From: NORP259 sp041398705
GTDB lineage: Bacteria > Planctomycetota > UBA1135 > GCA-002686595
Reading direction: 5' to 3'
NCBI GenBank assembly: GCA_041398705.1
Contig: JAWKUI010000001.1
Coordinates: forward strand, 558,001 to 622,000
DNA length: 64,000 nt
Part shown: positions 35,019 to 43,300 of the stretch, piece after piece
Layout: every line of letters starts with the position of its first letter
Position numbering within the stretch: position 1 is the first letter of the stretch
Made by a program: the position numbers and the translations under genes
The notes under the pieces: generated by a model
What the model was told of the DNA's origin: nothing
The model's input: the letters and a program-made list of their open reading frames with translations, nothing else
Databases searched by the model: none

Positions 35019-36890
35019 TCAATTCGCGCTGGCCGTCAGCGGCCACAGAATCGGAATCCACCATGCCGCCAGCGCGGCCATGATGAGGTTCAGGGGCAGG
35101 CCGAACTTGAGGTAGTCCGCGAAGCGGTACCCGCCCGGGCCCATGACCAGGGTATTGGTCTGGTAGCCGATGGGGGACGAGAAGCTCGCGCTGGCGCCGA
35201 AAGTGATGGCGATCAGCAGCGGGCGTGCATCGATGCCGAGTTGGGTCGAGAGACCCAGGGCCACGGGGGCTAGCAGCACCGCAGTGGCGTTGTTGGAGAG
35301 CAGTTCGGTGCAGAGGCTGGTCGCAAGATAAAGCGCACCGATCAAGAGCCAGGGGCGGCTGGTGTCGACCCAGTGCACCAGGTGTTCGGCGGCGCTGGCG
35401 GCCAGGCCGACCTTCTGCATGGCGAGGCCCAGGGGAATGGTGCCGGCCAGCAACAGCAGCACGCTCGGATCCACGGCGCGCATGGCGGAGCGCACGTCGA
35501 GGCAGCGCGTGGCCCACATGGCGGCGACGCCGGCGAGGGCGAGGAAGACGATCGGGGCAACGCTGAAGCTAGCGAGCAGGATTACGCCGAGCAGGATCGA
35601 CAGGGCCACGGGAGCGCGCTCGGGGAAGGTCAGGGTCTTCTCGACGCCTTCGATCAGCAGGAAGTCGCCTTCCTCGTGGATCATGCGCAGGGCGGTGGGT
35701 TCGCCTTGCACGAGCAACACGTCGCCCGGCGCGGGTTGCAAGTCGCGCAGCTGGTATTGGTGCTGCTTGCCCTGGCGGCGCACGGCGAGCACCTGCACGC
35801 CGTACTTGCGGTTGAGGCCCAGGTTGCGCACGCGGCGGCCGATGAAGCGCGAGTTCGGCGTGATCACCGCCTCCGCGATGCGCAGGTCGACGGGATTGAC
35901 GCGTTCGGCGGGTACGGCCTCCTGCAGGCCGAGGGCCACAGGGTCGACGGGGAACTCGCCGGAAAGCAGCGAGAAGATCGGTACGCGCTCTTCGTCGGCG
36001 ACGGCGGTGCCCTGTTCAAGGTCGGAATCCTGGAAGATGTGCCGCAGGTTGCGCGCGGTGGATTCCACGTAGAGGGTGTCGCCTTCGCGCAGCTCCAGCT
36101 CGGGCTTGGGCTTGAGCATCGCGGATTCACCGCGCACCAGTTGCAGGATCTTCACCTCGCGATCGGCGGGAAAGACCTTCTCGAGCGTCTGGCCGATGTA
36201 ACGGCTGCCGGGCTTGAGCAGGACTTCGGTGACGAAGTTGCCCGGAGCTTGGATCGCGAGCAGATCGGCCAGGGCGGTGCGGTCGGGCAACAGGCGGCTT
36301 GCGGCCAGCAGCACGTAGGCGAGGCCGGCGGCGACGAAGATCAGGCCCAGGGGCATGAACTCGAACACCCCGAAGCCGTTGCCGCCGCTTTGGCGATAGA
36401 ACGCATCCACCAGGATGTTGGTGGAAGTACCGAATAGGGTGCAGGTGCCGCCGAGGATCGCGAAGTAGGAGATCGGCAGCAGCAGGCGCGACGGGGATTG
36501 TTTCGCGCGGCGGGCCAGGGTCAGCGCCACCGGGATCATCAACGCCACCACGGGCGTGTTGTTCATGAACGCGCTGAACCCGATGGTTGGCACGGCGAGC
36601 ACGAGCAGCACCGAACCCAGGCCGCTGCGGCAATAGCGGCTGAGCAGGCGCGCGGCGTAGTCGACCAGCCCCGCGCGCTCCATGGCCGCGCTCATCATCA
36701 ACATCGACGCGACCGTCAGCGTGGCAGGGTTGGAGAAGCCGGAGAGGGCTTCGTTGCTGTCCAGGATGCCCAGCAGGGGCAGCGCGACGATCAGCGCGAT
36801 CGACGTGATCTCGATGCGCACCAACTGCGAGATGAACAGGAAGACCGCTGCGAGTAGCAGGATCAGCAGTTGGATGGCTTCGGCGGACAT
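35019..36890 (-). CDS. SLC13-type permease with two RCK_C (TrkA-C) domains
   Basis: 623 residues. Membrane half 1 (~1-200) has FMNNTPVVALMIPV, the DASS-family substrate loop. Two RCK_C/TrkA-C domains lie at ~215-300 and ~325-410 (each with the GSRYIGQTL or NSRFIGRRV pattern). Membrane half 2 (~425-623) has ELLSNNATAVLLAPVAL. This is the usual anion symporter (sulfate, dicarboxylate or similar) with regulatory domains in the middle. The substrate cannot be inferred. It lies inside the flagellar region but has no evident link to motility. Confidence 0.9.
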   Translation of the reverse strand: MSAEAIQLLILLLAAVFLFISQLVRIEITSIALIVALPLLGILDSNEALSGFSNPATLTVASMLMMSAAMERAGLVDYAARLLSRYCRSGLGSVLLVLAVPTIGFSAFMNNTPVVALMIPVALTLARRAKQSPSRLLLPISYFAILGGTCTLFGTSTNILVDAFYRQSGGNGFGVFEFMPLGLIFVAAGLAYVLLAASRLLPDRTALADLLAIQAPGNFVTEVLLKPGSRYIGQTLEKVFPADREVKILQLVRGESAMLKPKPELELREGDTLYVESTARNLRHIFQDSDLEQGTAVADEERVPIFSLLSGEFPVDPVALGLQEAVPAERVNPVDLRIAEAVITPNSRFIGRRVRNLGLNRKYGVQVLAVRRQGKQHQYQLRDLQPAPGDVLLVQGEPTALRMIHEEGDFLLIEGVEKTLTFPERAPVALSILLGVILLASFSVAPIVFLALAGVAAMWATRCLDVRSAMRAVDPSVLLLLAGTIPLGLAMQKVGLAASAAEHLVHWVDTSRPWLLIGALYLATSLCTELLSNNATAVLLAPVALGLSTQLGIDARPLLIAITFGASASFSSPIGYQTNTLVMGPGGYRFADYLKFGLPLNLIMAALAAWWIPILWPLTASAN

Positions 36891-37035
36891 GCGGGGGGGA
36901 GGTGGGCCCGTATTGTCGCCGGAAGTCGGGTCCCGCGCAAAGGGGCGGCGGGGGCGGGGCTGCGCGGCGGGGTGAATACTGGCGAGGGCCGATGCCCGGG
37001 GCGCGCGGCGGACCGGAGGATCGGAAGCGGCGGGT

Positions 37036-38391
37036 CTAGAGTCCGTAGTCCTTCAGCTTGTTGTACAGCGTCGTGCGGTTGATGCCGAGTTGGCGGGCCG
37101 CCAGGCTGCGGTTGCCGGCGCAATCGTTGATGACGCGCTCGATCAGGCTGCGCTCCATGTCCTTCAGCTTGAAACTCGGCAGGGGCAGGTTGGGACCGGT
37201 GCCGTTGGCCGCGAGGGCGGGTTTGGCCTCGAGCTGCAGTTGTTCGGGGCGGATCATGCCGCCGGTGGCGAACAGGGCAGCGCGTTCGATGGTATTGCGC
37301 AATTCGCGCACGTTGCCCGGCCAGGGGTAGGTGCGCAGCCGGTCCATGGCAGCTTCGGAGAAGCCGGTGAACGTGCGGCCGAGGTCCTCGCCGAAGCGGG
37401 CGAGGAAGTGCACGGCGATGGGCGCGATGTCCTCGGGGCGCTCGCGCAGGGGCGGCACGATGATCGAGAGCACGTTGAGGCGATAGTAGAGGTCCTCGCG
37501 GAAGTCCCCTTCTTCGGCCATCGCGAACAGGTCGCGGTTGGTGGCCGCCACGATGCGCGCCTCCATGGCCAGGTCCTCGTTGCCGCCGACCCGGCGATAG
37601 CTGCGCTCCTGCAACACCCGCAGCAGCTTGGCCTGCAAAGCCGGGGCTAGCTCGCCGATCTCGTCCAGGAAGATCGTGCCGCCGCCCGCGCTGGCGATCA
37701 GACCTTTGTTGCCCTTGGGATTGCCCCCGGTGAAGGCGCCCTGCTCATATCCGAACAACTCCGCTTCGAGCAGGTTCTCGGCCAGGGCGGCGCAGTTGAT
37801 CGCCACGAACGGGTGCCCGGCGCGGCTCGAGCGGTCGTGCACCGCCCGGGCGATCAGCTCCTTGCCCACCCCGGACTCCCCGGTGATCAGTACCGTCGAG
37901 CGCGGCGCCTGGGCCACGCGCTCCACGTGTTCGAAAACCCGGGCGATGGCCGGGCTGTGGCCGATCACATCAGCCGGGCGCAGATCTGCGAGTTCCTTGC
38001 GCAGGCGGTCGCGCTCTTCCCGAACGCAGCGGCCTTCGAGGATGCGATCGATCACCTCGGCCAACTCGGGTCCCTCGACCGGCTTCTCGATCAAGTTGTC
38101 CGCACCCAGGCGCATGGCCTGCACCGCGGTGCGCACGTCGGCAAAGCCGGTCAGGATCACCACGGCCGGGGCTTCGTCGAGGGCCACCAGGGTCGGAAGG
38201 ATGTCCATTCCGCCGCCTTCGGGCATATCGAGGTCCAGCAGCACCAAATCGACCTGGTGGGTGGCGACCGCTTCGAGGGTCTCCCGGCCGCTCGCCGCCT
38301 CGAGAGTGCGATAGCCCGCCTGCCGGCAGAGCGCCAGCAAGGCAAAGCGGACCCCGGGGTCGTCATCCGCAATCAGGACGAGGGCGGCCAT
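37036..38391 (-). CDS. Second sigma-54-dependent response regulator (NtrC family)
   Basis: 451 residues from ATG 38391, the first Met before the receiver; an upstream extension would be proline-rich and unlike the family. Receiver D53 and Lys103, AAA+ Walker A GESGVGKE (171-178), Walker B FLDEIGE, and a Fis-type C-terminal helix-turn-helix (RSLAARQLGINRTTLYNKLK). The sigma-54 loop is GAFTGG (218-223), a departure from GAFTGA at the last position. No kinase gene is beside it. It faces away from the flagellin genes, so it may act on flagellar or unrelated promoters. Confidence 0.9.
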   Translation of the reverse strand: MAALVLIADDDPGVRFALLALCRQAGYRTLEAASGRETLEAVATHQVDLVLLDLDMPEGGGMDILPTLVALDEAPAVVILTGFADVRTAVQAMRLGADNLIEKPVEGPELAEVIDRILEGRCVREERDRLRKELADLRPADVIGHSPAIARVFEHVERVAQAPRSTVLITGESGVGKELIARAVHDRSSRAGHPFVAINCAALAENLLEAELFGYEQGAFTGGNPKGNKGLIASAGGGTIFLDEIGELAPALQAKLLRVLQERSYRRVGGNEDLAMEARIVAATNRDLFAMAEEGDFREDLYYRLNVLSIIVPPLRERPEDIAPIAVHFLARFGEDLGRTFTGFSEAAMDRLRTYPWPGNVRELRNTIERAALFATGGMIRPEQLQLEAKPALAANGTGPNLPLPSFKLKDMERSLIERVINDCAGNRSLAARQLGINRTTLYNKLKDYGL

Positions 38392-38669
38392 CGAGGGAGT
38401 GTAGGGCCCGGAGCCCACCTGACTCCAGCGCGGGGGCCCGACCCGGAAATGTTTTCCGCCTTTCGGCCCGCAGTGCCCCGAGCTGGTGCGCGAAACGGGG
38501 CTTTCGGGGCCAATCGAACGGGAAAACGAGGAAATCGGTGGCCTGCCACTCAACCAAACGCCTGGGGCACCGAGAACCGGCGTGACGGAAAGACCTCCGG
38601 GTCCCAAGTCACCTCCGCTTCGGCGGGGAACTCAGCAAACAAACTAGAGCCGATACCAAGGAGCCTCAC

Positions 38670-39512
38670 ATGGGCCTTCGAGTCAACACCAACATCGCTT
38701 CCCTGACTGCGCAACGACACATGAGTGTCGTGACCAACCGCCTTCAGGGGAACTACTCGCGCCTGGCCTCTGGCCTGCGCATCTCCTCCGCCGCGGACGA
38801 CGCCGCGGGTCTCGCCATCTCTGAAAAGATGCGCTCCCAGATCCGTTCGTTCACGGTGGCTTCCCGCAACGCCCAGGATGGCATCTCCCTGGCTCAGACC
38901 GCCGAAGGCGCGCTGGGCGAAGTGAGCAACATCCTCTCCCGCATGCGCGAACTTGCCATGCAGGCGTCGAACGGCACCCTCTCTACCGAGGACCGCGTCA
39001 CCGTGGATTCCGAGTTCCAGGCGATGATCACCGAGATCGATCGCATCGCGGATCAGACGTCGTTCAACGACATCAATCTGCTGGACGGCTCGGGTACCGG
39101 TACGGTGACCATGCAGATCGGTATCAACCAGGGCGAAGTGATCAACGTCACCCTGGCCGATATGCAGGCCAACAACGCCACCGGCCTGGCGCTGACCAGC
39201 GGTACCGCGGTCGACGTGCTCAACGCGAGCAACGCTCAAGCGGCCCTGGCGCGTCTCGACGACGCCATCACCTTCACCAACACTGTCCGCGGTGACATCG
39301 GTGCCCAGCAGAACCGGATGGAATCCACTCTGCGAAGCATCCTGAACGCCCGCGAAAACCTGTCCGCCGCCGAGAGCCGGATCCGTGACGTCGACGTGGC
39401 CGCCGAGTCCGCCGACCTTACCCGGAACTCGATCATGCAGCAGGCTGCGACCTCGATCCTGCAGCAGGCGAACACCCAACCGCAAATCGCCCTGTCCCTG
39501 CTCCAGGGGTAG
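38670..39512 (+). CDS. fliC: Flagellin 1 (short, D0/D1 only)
   Basis: 280 residues. N-terminal MGLRVNTNIASLTAQRHM with RLASGLRISSAADDAAGLAIS, and C-terminal AESRIRDVDVAAESADLTR ending ALSLLQG, are the D0/D1 helices that polymerise. The middle is only about 60 residues (GSGTGTVTMQIGINQGEVIN), so no D2/D3 outer domains exist. AGGAG lies 6 bases before the ATG. Followed by a second flagellin after 293 bases. Exported through the type III gate and capped by FliD. Confidence 0.96.
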   Translation: MGLRVNTNIASLTAQRHMSVVTNRLQGNYSRLASGLRISSAADDAAGLAISEKMRSQIRSFTVASRNAQDGISLAQTAEGALGEVSNILSRMRELAMQASNGTLSTEDRVTVDSEFQAMITEIDRIADQTSFNDINLLDGSGTGTVTMQIGINQGEVINVTLADMQANNATGLALTSGTAVDVLNASNAQAALARLDDAITFTNTVRGDIGAQQNRMESTLRSILNARENLSAAESRIRDVDVAAESADLTRNSIMQQAATSILQQANTQPQIALSLLQG

Positions 39513-39547
39513 GCAACGTAAACGGCCTCTAGTGCCGATCGCTGAGG

Positions 39548-39573
39548 GGGGGGCCATCGCAAGGTGGTCCCCC
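39548..39573 (+). terminator. Possible weak terminator or attenuator after flagellin 1
   Basis: Stem GGGGGGCCA / TGGTCCCCC (9 pairs including one G-U) with an 8-base loop, 35 bases after the stop. No T-run follows, so it may only pause or stabilise the mRNA. The rest of the 293-base interval to flagellin 2 shows no gene and no convincing promoter. Confidence 0.4.
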
Positions 39574-39805
39574 TATCTCCCCGCCCGATCGAGCCAGGCC
39601 CGCTCTCTCGACAACCCGATGCGCTGAACACGGCTAGTTGCCGTCGCCGAAACCAGCGCGCAAAGATCATCCAGAACCACTGCTTGTCTGGACCCTGCCG
39701 TCAGCAACGGACCTGACGGAAAAGGCCAGAAGAGACCGTGGAGGAAACAGAGGTTCCGGATTTCGTGCTCCGTGTCAGTTCTACTCCATCCAAGGAAAAG
39801 ACTCA

Positions 39806-40636
39806 ATGGGACTTCGTGTCAACACCAACGTCGCTTCGCTGACGTCACAACGGAACCTGTTCAACGTGACCTCGCGTTTGCAGGGCAACTACGCCCGCCT
39901 GTCTTCGGGCATGCGGATCAGCACCGCTGCCGATGACGCGGCCGGTCTGGGCATCTCCGAGAAGATGCGTTCGCAGATCCGCTCGTACCAGGTTGCCGGT
40001 CGCAACGCCATGGACGGCCTGTCCATGAGCCAGACCGCCGAGGGCGCGCTCTCGGAAGTGGGCAACATTCTCTCCCGTATGCGCGAACTGGCCGTCCAGT
40101 CCGCCAACGGCACCCTTTCCACCGATGACCGCACCACGATCGGCGAGGAAATCACGGCTCTGAAGGCGGAGATCACCCGCATCTCCGACGAGACGTCCTT
40201 CAACGACGTCAAACTGCTGGACGGCACGGGCGGTACCGCTGGTTCCGTCAGCATCCAGGTCGGCATTGACAGCGGCCAGACGATCGACCTCGACTTCAGC
40301 ACCGATATGGATGCGACCGGTCTGGGTGTCAACGCCGTCGACGTGTCCACCGCCGCTGGCGCGGGCACCGCGCTGGGTCTGATCGACACTGCGCTGACCA
40401 CCGTCAACACGGTGCGCGGCGAGCAGGGTGCGGCCCAAAACCGCCTCCAGTCCTCGATCCGCTCCATCCAGTCGGTGACCGAGAACCTCTCCGCCGCTGA
40501 GAGCCGCATCCGCGACGTGGACGTCGCCTTCGAGACCGCGGACCTGTCCCGCAACTCGATCCTGCAGCAGGCCGCCACCTCGGTGCTTGCCCAGGCGAAC
40601 GCCCAGCCGCAACTGGCCCTGAGCCTGCTCGGCTGA
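39806..40636 (+). CDS. fliC: Flagellin 2 (short, D0/D1 only)
   Basis: 276 residues from ATG 39806, preceded by AAGGA at a 9-base spacing. Same architecture as flagellin 1: MGLRVNTNVASLTSQRNL at the N-terminus and SRNSILQQAATSVLAQA with ALSLLG at the end. The variable middle (~residues 140-200) differs from flagellin 1. Two very small paralogues suggest a filament of mixed composition. Two terminators follow. Confidence 0.96.
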   Translation: MGLRVNTNVASLTSQRNLFNVTSRLQGNYARLSSGMRISTAADDAAGLGISEKMRSQIRSYQVAGRNAMDGLSMSQTAEGALSEVGNILSRMRELAVQSANGTLSTDDRTTIGEEITALKAEITRISDETSFNDVKLLDGTGGTAGSVSIQVGIDSGQTIDLDFSTDMDATGLGVNAVDVSTAAGAGTALGLIDTALTTVNTVRGEQGAAQNRLQSSIRSIQSVTENLSAAESRIRDVDVAFETADLSRNSILQQAATSVLAQANAQPQLALSLLG

Positions 40637-40668
40637 TCCGGCTAGGGGTGTCCACCATCCCATTGGGG

Positions 40669-40692
40669 AAGGCCCCGCTTCGGCGGGGCCTT
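40669..40692 (+). terminator. Terminator 1 after flagellin 2
   Basis: AAGGCCCCGC-TTCG-GCGGGGCCTT followed by CTTCC: a perfect 10-bp stem with the stable TTCG tetraloop, 32 bases after the stop. Confidence 0.9.
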
Positions 40693-40704
40693 CTTCCATC
40701 ATTT

Positions 40705-40729
40705 AAGGCCGGAAGATTTTTCCGGCCTT
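40705..40729 (+). terminator. Terminator 2 after flagellin 2
   Basis: AAGGCCGGAA-GATTT-TTCCGGCCTT followed by TCCC. A second perfect 10-bp hairpin 12 bases after the first. It insulates the flagellin transcript from fliD. Confidence 0.8.
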
Positions 40730-40771
40730 TCCCGTTCTCCACGGACGCCGGACAGAAACGGCGATGGGCCA

Positions 40772-40798
40772 TCAAGCCGGGGCCCTGGATTCCGATAA
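40772..40798 (+). promoter_or_regulatory. Candidate sigma-28 (FliA) promoter of fliD
   Basis: TCAA (40772-40775), exactly 15 bases, TCCGATAA (40791-40798). This matches 7 of 8 in the sigma-28 -10 and 3 of 4 in the -35 core with the ideal spacer. Predicted start near 40805, 23 bases before the ATG. It sits just after the flagellin terminators. Confidence 0.6.
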
Positions 40799-40827
40799 CC
40801 CAGAGGAACCCTTTGGCGAAATAGGCA

Positions 40828-42345
40828 ATGGTAAACTCATCCGGCATCTCCTTCGGCGGCCTCGGTAGTGGCCTCGATACCAACGCGATCATCACCCAGT
40901 TGGTGGCTCTTGAGCGCCTGCCGATCCAGCAGATGCAGGCGGAGCGCGCCGGGTACCAGAAGAAGATCGACAAGCTCGGCCAGTTCCAGAACCTGGTGAC
41001 CGCGCTCAAGGACAAAGCCGAAGCCATGGGCAGCCTGTCCGGGTTCCTTTCCCTGGCGATCCAGGGCGGCGATGAATCGATCGCCAAGATCACCGCGGAG
41101 TCCACGGCGATCCAGGGCACCCACGAGATGGAAGTGCAGCGCCTGGCCAGCGTGGATCGTTGGGCCTTCGACGGTGTGATCGATCCCGACGCCGACCTGG
41201 CCACCTTGGACGGCCAGGGCATCCAATTCACTGTCGGTTCCACCCTGTACGACATCACCGTCAACGCCGATGGCTCCAGCCTCAATGATCTGGTTGGGGA
41301 GATCAATGACGCCGCCGGCGAGCACGTGACCGCTTCGGTGGTGAACACCGGTACCGCCAGCAACCCGAACTACCAACTGGTCATCGCCTCGAAGGAATCG
41401 GGCGAGGATGGCCGGATCTTCGGCATCAACAGCACGATTGATGGCCTCACCATCGATGGCTCGGGGCCGGATGCCCTGGGTGAGGCAACGAGCGCCAACA
41501 ACATCACCGTGGGCAACAATGCCCGCGCCCGCATCGATGGCCTGTGGATCGAACGTTCCAGCAACGACTTCAGCGATGTGTTGGAAGGCGTGAGCCTCGA
41601 AGCGGTGGGCCTCGGCACCACCCAGTTCGGCGTCGAGCCGGACAAGGAGGAGATGAAGAAGCAGGTCCAGGAGTTCATCGACGCCTACAACGAAGTCATC
41701 GACTTTATGAAGACGGAGAACACCTTCACGCCCGCCGAGAACGACGATGAGCAGGCCACCACCGGCGTGCTGTTCGGCGACAACTCGCTGTCGGCCGTCA
41801 AGCGCGAGCTGCAATCTTCGCTGTTCAACATCCCGATCAGCGTGTTGATGAACGACACCGAGGGATACTCGACCATGAGTTTGGTGGGCATCAATCAGGA
41901 CCGGGACGGCCGGCTCACGATGGATGAGACCAAATTCGAGGAGAAGATGACCCAGAACCTGGCGGCCCTTGCCGACCTGTTCGTCGATACGGACGGCTTC
42001 GAGCGGGACTCCGGGGCGTTGGAGAACACCCCCGAGTACTACCAGGATACGACGGCCGACAGCGGCCTGTTCAATACCCTGGTCCGTAACCTGGAGCGCC
42101 TCTCCGGCAGCATTCCCGACGGCAACCCCGATGTGGAACTGCGCGGCATCTTCGATCTCCGCAAGAACACCCTGCAGGACAACATCAAGCGCATCGACGA
42201 TCGCATCTCCGCCAAGGAGCGTGCGCTCGAGAAGTACCGCGAAGATCTGATCCTGCGGTACGCCCGTCTGGAGGAACTGATGGGCGGAATCAACGCGCAA
42301 GGCAGTGCGCTCACCAGCGCCCTGCAGAGCCTGCAACGCAACTGA
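40828..42345 (+). CDS. fliD: Flagellar filament cap protein FliD
   Basis: 505 residues. N-terminal ISFGGLGSGLDTNAIITQLV is the FliD signature. Central D2/D3 domains carry the ISFxGSxLD-like strand repeats. The C-terminal helices (VQEFIDAYNEVIDFMKTE and ALEKYREDLILRYARLEELM) close it. It caps the growing filament and folds incoming flagellin. First of a three-gene run with fliS and a small chaperone-like gene. Confidence 0.95.
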   Translation: MVNSSGISFGGLGSGLDTNAIITQLVALERLPIQQMQAERAGYQKKIDKLGQFQNLVTALKDKAEAMGSLSGFLSLAIQGGDESIAKITAESTAIQGTHEMEVQRLASVDRWAFDGVIDPDADLATLDGQGIQFTVGSTLYDITVNADGSSLNDLVGEINDAAGEHVTASVVNTGTASNPNYQLVIASKESGEDGRIFGINSTIDGLTIDGSGPDALGEATSANNITVGNNARARIDGLWIERSSNDFSDVLEGVSLEAVGLGTTQFGVEPDKEEMKKQVQEFIDAYNEVIDFMKTENTFTPAENDDEQATTGVLFGDNSLSAVKRELQSSLFNIPISVLMNDTEGYSTMSLVGINQDRDGRLTMDETKFEEKMTQNLAALADLFVDTDGFERDSGALENTPEYYQDTTADSGLFNTLVRNLERLSGSIPDGNPDVELRGIFDLRKNTLQDNIKRIDDRISAKERALEKYREDLILRYARLEELMGGINAQGSALTSALQSLQRN

Positions 42346-42373
42346 CCTCTCACCGCACTCTTCTAAGCACGAA

Positions 42374-42766
42374 ATGAATCCGCAGGACGCCAGCCAGGCC
42401 TATCTGACCGCCACGGTCGAGAACGCGCCGCCGATCCAGATCATCCGACTGTTGTACCAGGGCGCCCTGCGCTTCCTGGGCCAAGCGGAACATCACCCCG
42501 ACGGGATTGGAAGCCCGGCGGTCGCCCAACTCATCCGGCAGGCCGCCGACATCGTGATCGAACTGCGCCTCGCGCTCGATTTCGACGCCGTCGAAGACAA
42601 AGCCGTACCGAGCAACCTCGAGCGTCTCTACCTGTTCTGTGAAGACGAACTGTTCCGCGCCGAACTCGAAAAGACCTTCGAACCGGTCAAGAACGTGCGC
42701 AACGTGCTCGAAGTCCTGCTGGACGCCTGGCGCCAGATCGAACTCGACGGGAGCCAGGCCGCGTGA
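42374..42766 (+). CDS. fliS: Flagellin export chaperone FliS
   Basis: 130 residues from ATG 42374. DASQAYLTATVENAPPIQII matches the FliS N-terminus (A-Y-x-x-x-x-V-x-x-A-P-P-x-x-L), followed by LLYQGALRFL and helical bundle segments. Binds the C-terminal D0 helix of flagellin. 28 bases after fliD and overlapping the next gene by 4 bases. Confidence 0.9.
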   Translation: MNPQDASQAYLTATVENAPPIQIIRLLYQGALRFLGQAEHHPDGIGSPAVAQLIRQAADIVIELRLALDFDAVEDKAVPSNLERLYLFCEDELFRAELEKTFEPVKNVRNVLEVLLDAWRQIELDGSQAA

Positions 42767-43131
42767 ACGAGCGGGAGATCTTCGACGCCCTGGACCGCGC
42801 GCAAGCCGGTCTGCGGGACTGCCTGAACGAGCTCGGCCAGAGCACGTCGGCGGACCCCATGGTGTGTCGCAGCTACTCCCTCGTCGAACAGGCCATGGCC
42901 ACCCTCGGTGACCTCGACACCCTGGGCCAACGCGTGCCCAAGGCCAAACACGACAAGCTCCGCGAACGCCTCTCCGAGGTCCTGCGTTGGAACTCCCTGC
43001 TCTCCGAAGCCGTGCGCCAAGACCGCGCCCGCATCGCCGCCGTACTCGTGCAGAGCCGCAAAGCCCTCACCGGCATGAACGCCCTGCACCCCACCGGCGA
43101 GACGCCCACCACCTGCGACGTCTCCGCCTGA
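42763..43131 (+). CDS. Small helical protein, possible FliT/FlgN-type export chaperone
   Basis: 122 residues from GTG 42763, overlapping the fliS stop as GTGA. Helical throughout (EREIFDALDRAQAGLRDCLNEL, RERLSEVLRWNSLLSEAVRQDRARIAAVL). Size, helicity and position right after fliS fit FliT (FliD chaperone) or FlgN (hook-filament junction chaperone). Sequence identity alone does not decide, so no symbol is given. Confidence 0.6.
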   Translation: MNEREIFDALDRAQAGLRDCLNELGQSTSADPMVCRSYSLVEQAMATLGDLDTLGQRVPKAKHDKLRERLSEVLRWNSLLSEAVRQDRARIAAVLVQSRKALTGMNALHPTGETPTTCDVSA

Positions 43132-43149
43132 CCCCGCCCGCAATCTCCC

Positions 43150-43190
43150 GCAAAAGGCCGACCCCGATCTCGCCGGGGCCGGCCTTTTGC
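43150..43190 (+). terminator. Terminator of the fliD-fliS operon
   Basis: 17-base arms GCAAAAGGCCGACCCCG / CGGGGCCGGCCTTTTGC with one mismatch and a 7-base loop, followed by ATTTTGG, 19 bases after the stop. Confidence 0.88.
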
Positions 43191-43300
43191 ATTTTGGCGC
43201 GTAGTGGCTTGCCAGAAGCGGGGTATTGGATGACGTTGGGGAGGGCCGGAGTGCACTTGGGATCCGGTCACCCCAGGTCGAGTCTGCATTGGATGTGCGA

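Noticed and set aside
39628..39640. ACACGGCTAGTTGC as a sigma-54 promoter of flagellin 2
   Set aside because: The invariant GG is absent at the required spacing from GC.
39646..39653. GCCGAAAC as a sigma-28 -10 of flagellin 2
   Set aside because: No acceptable -35 at 15 bases (AACA) and it is 150 bases from the ATG.
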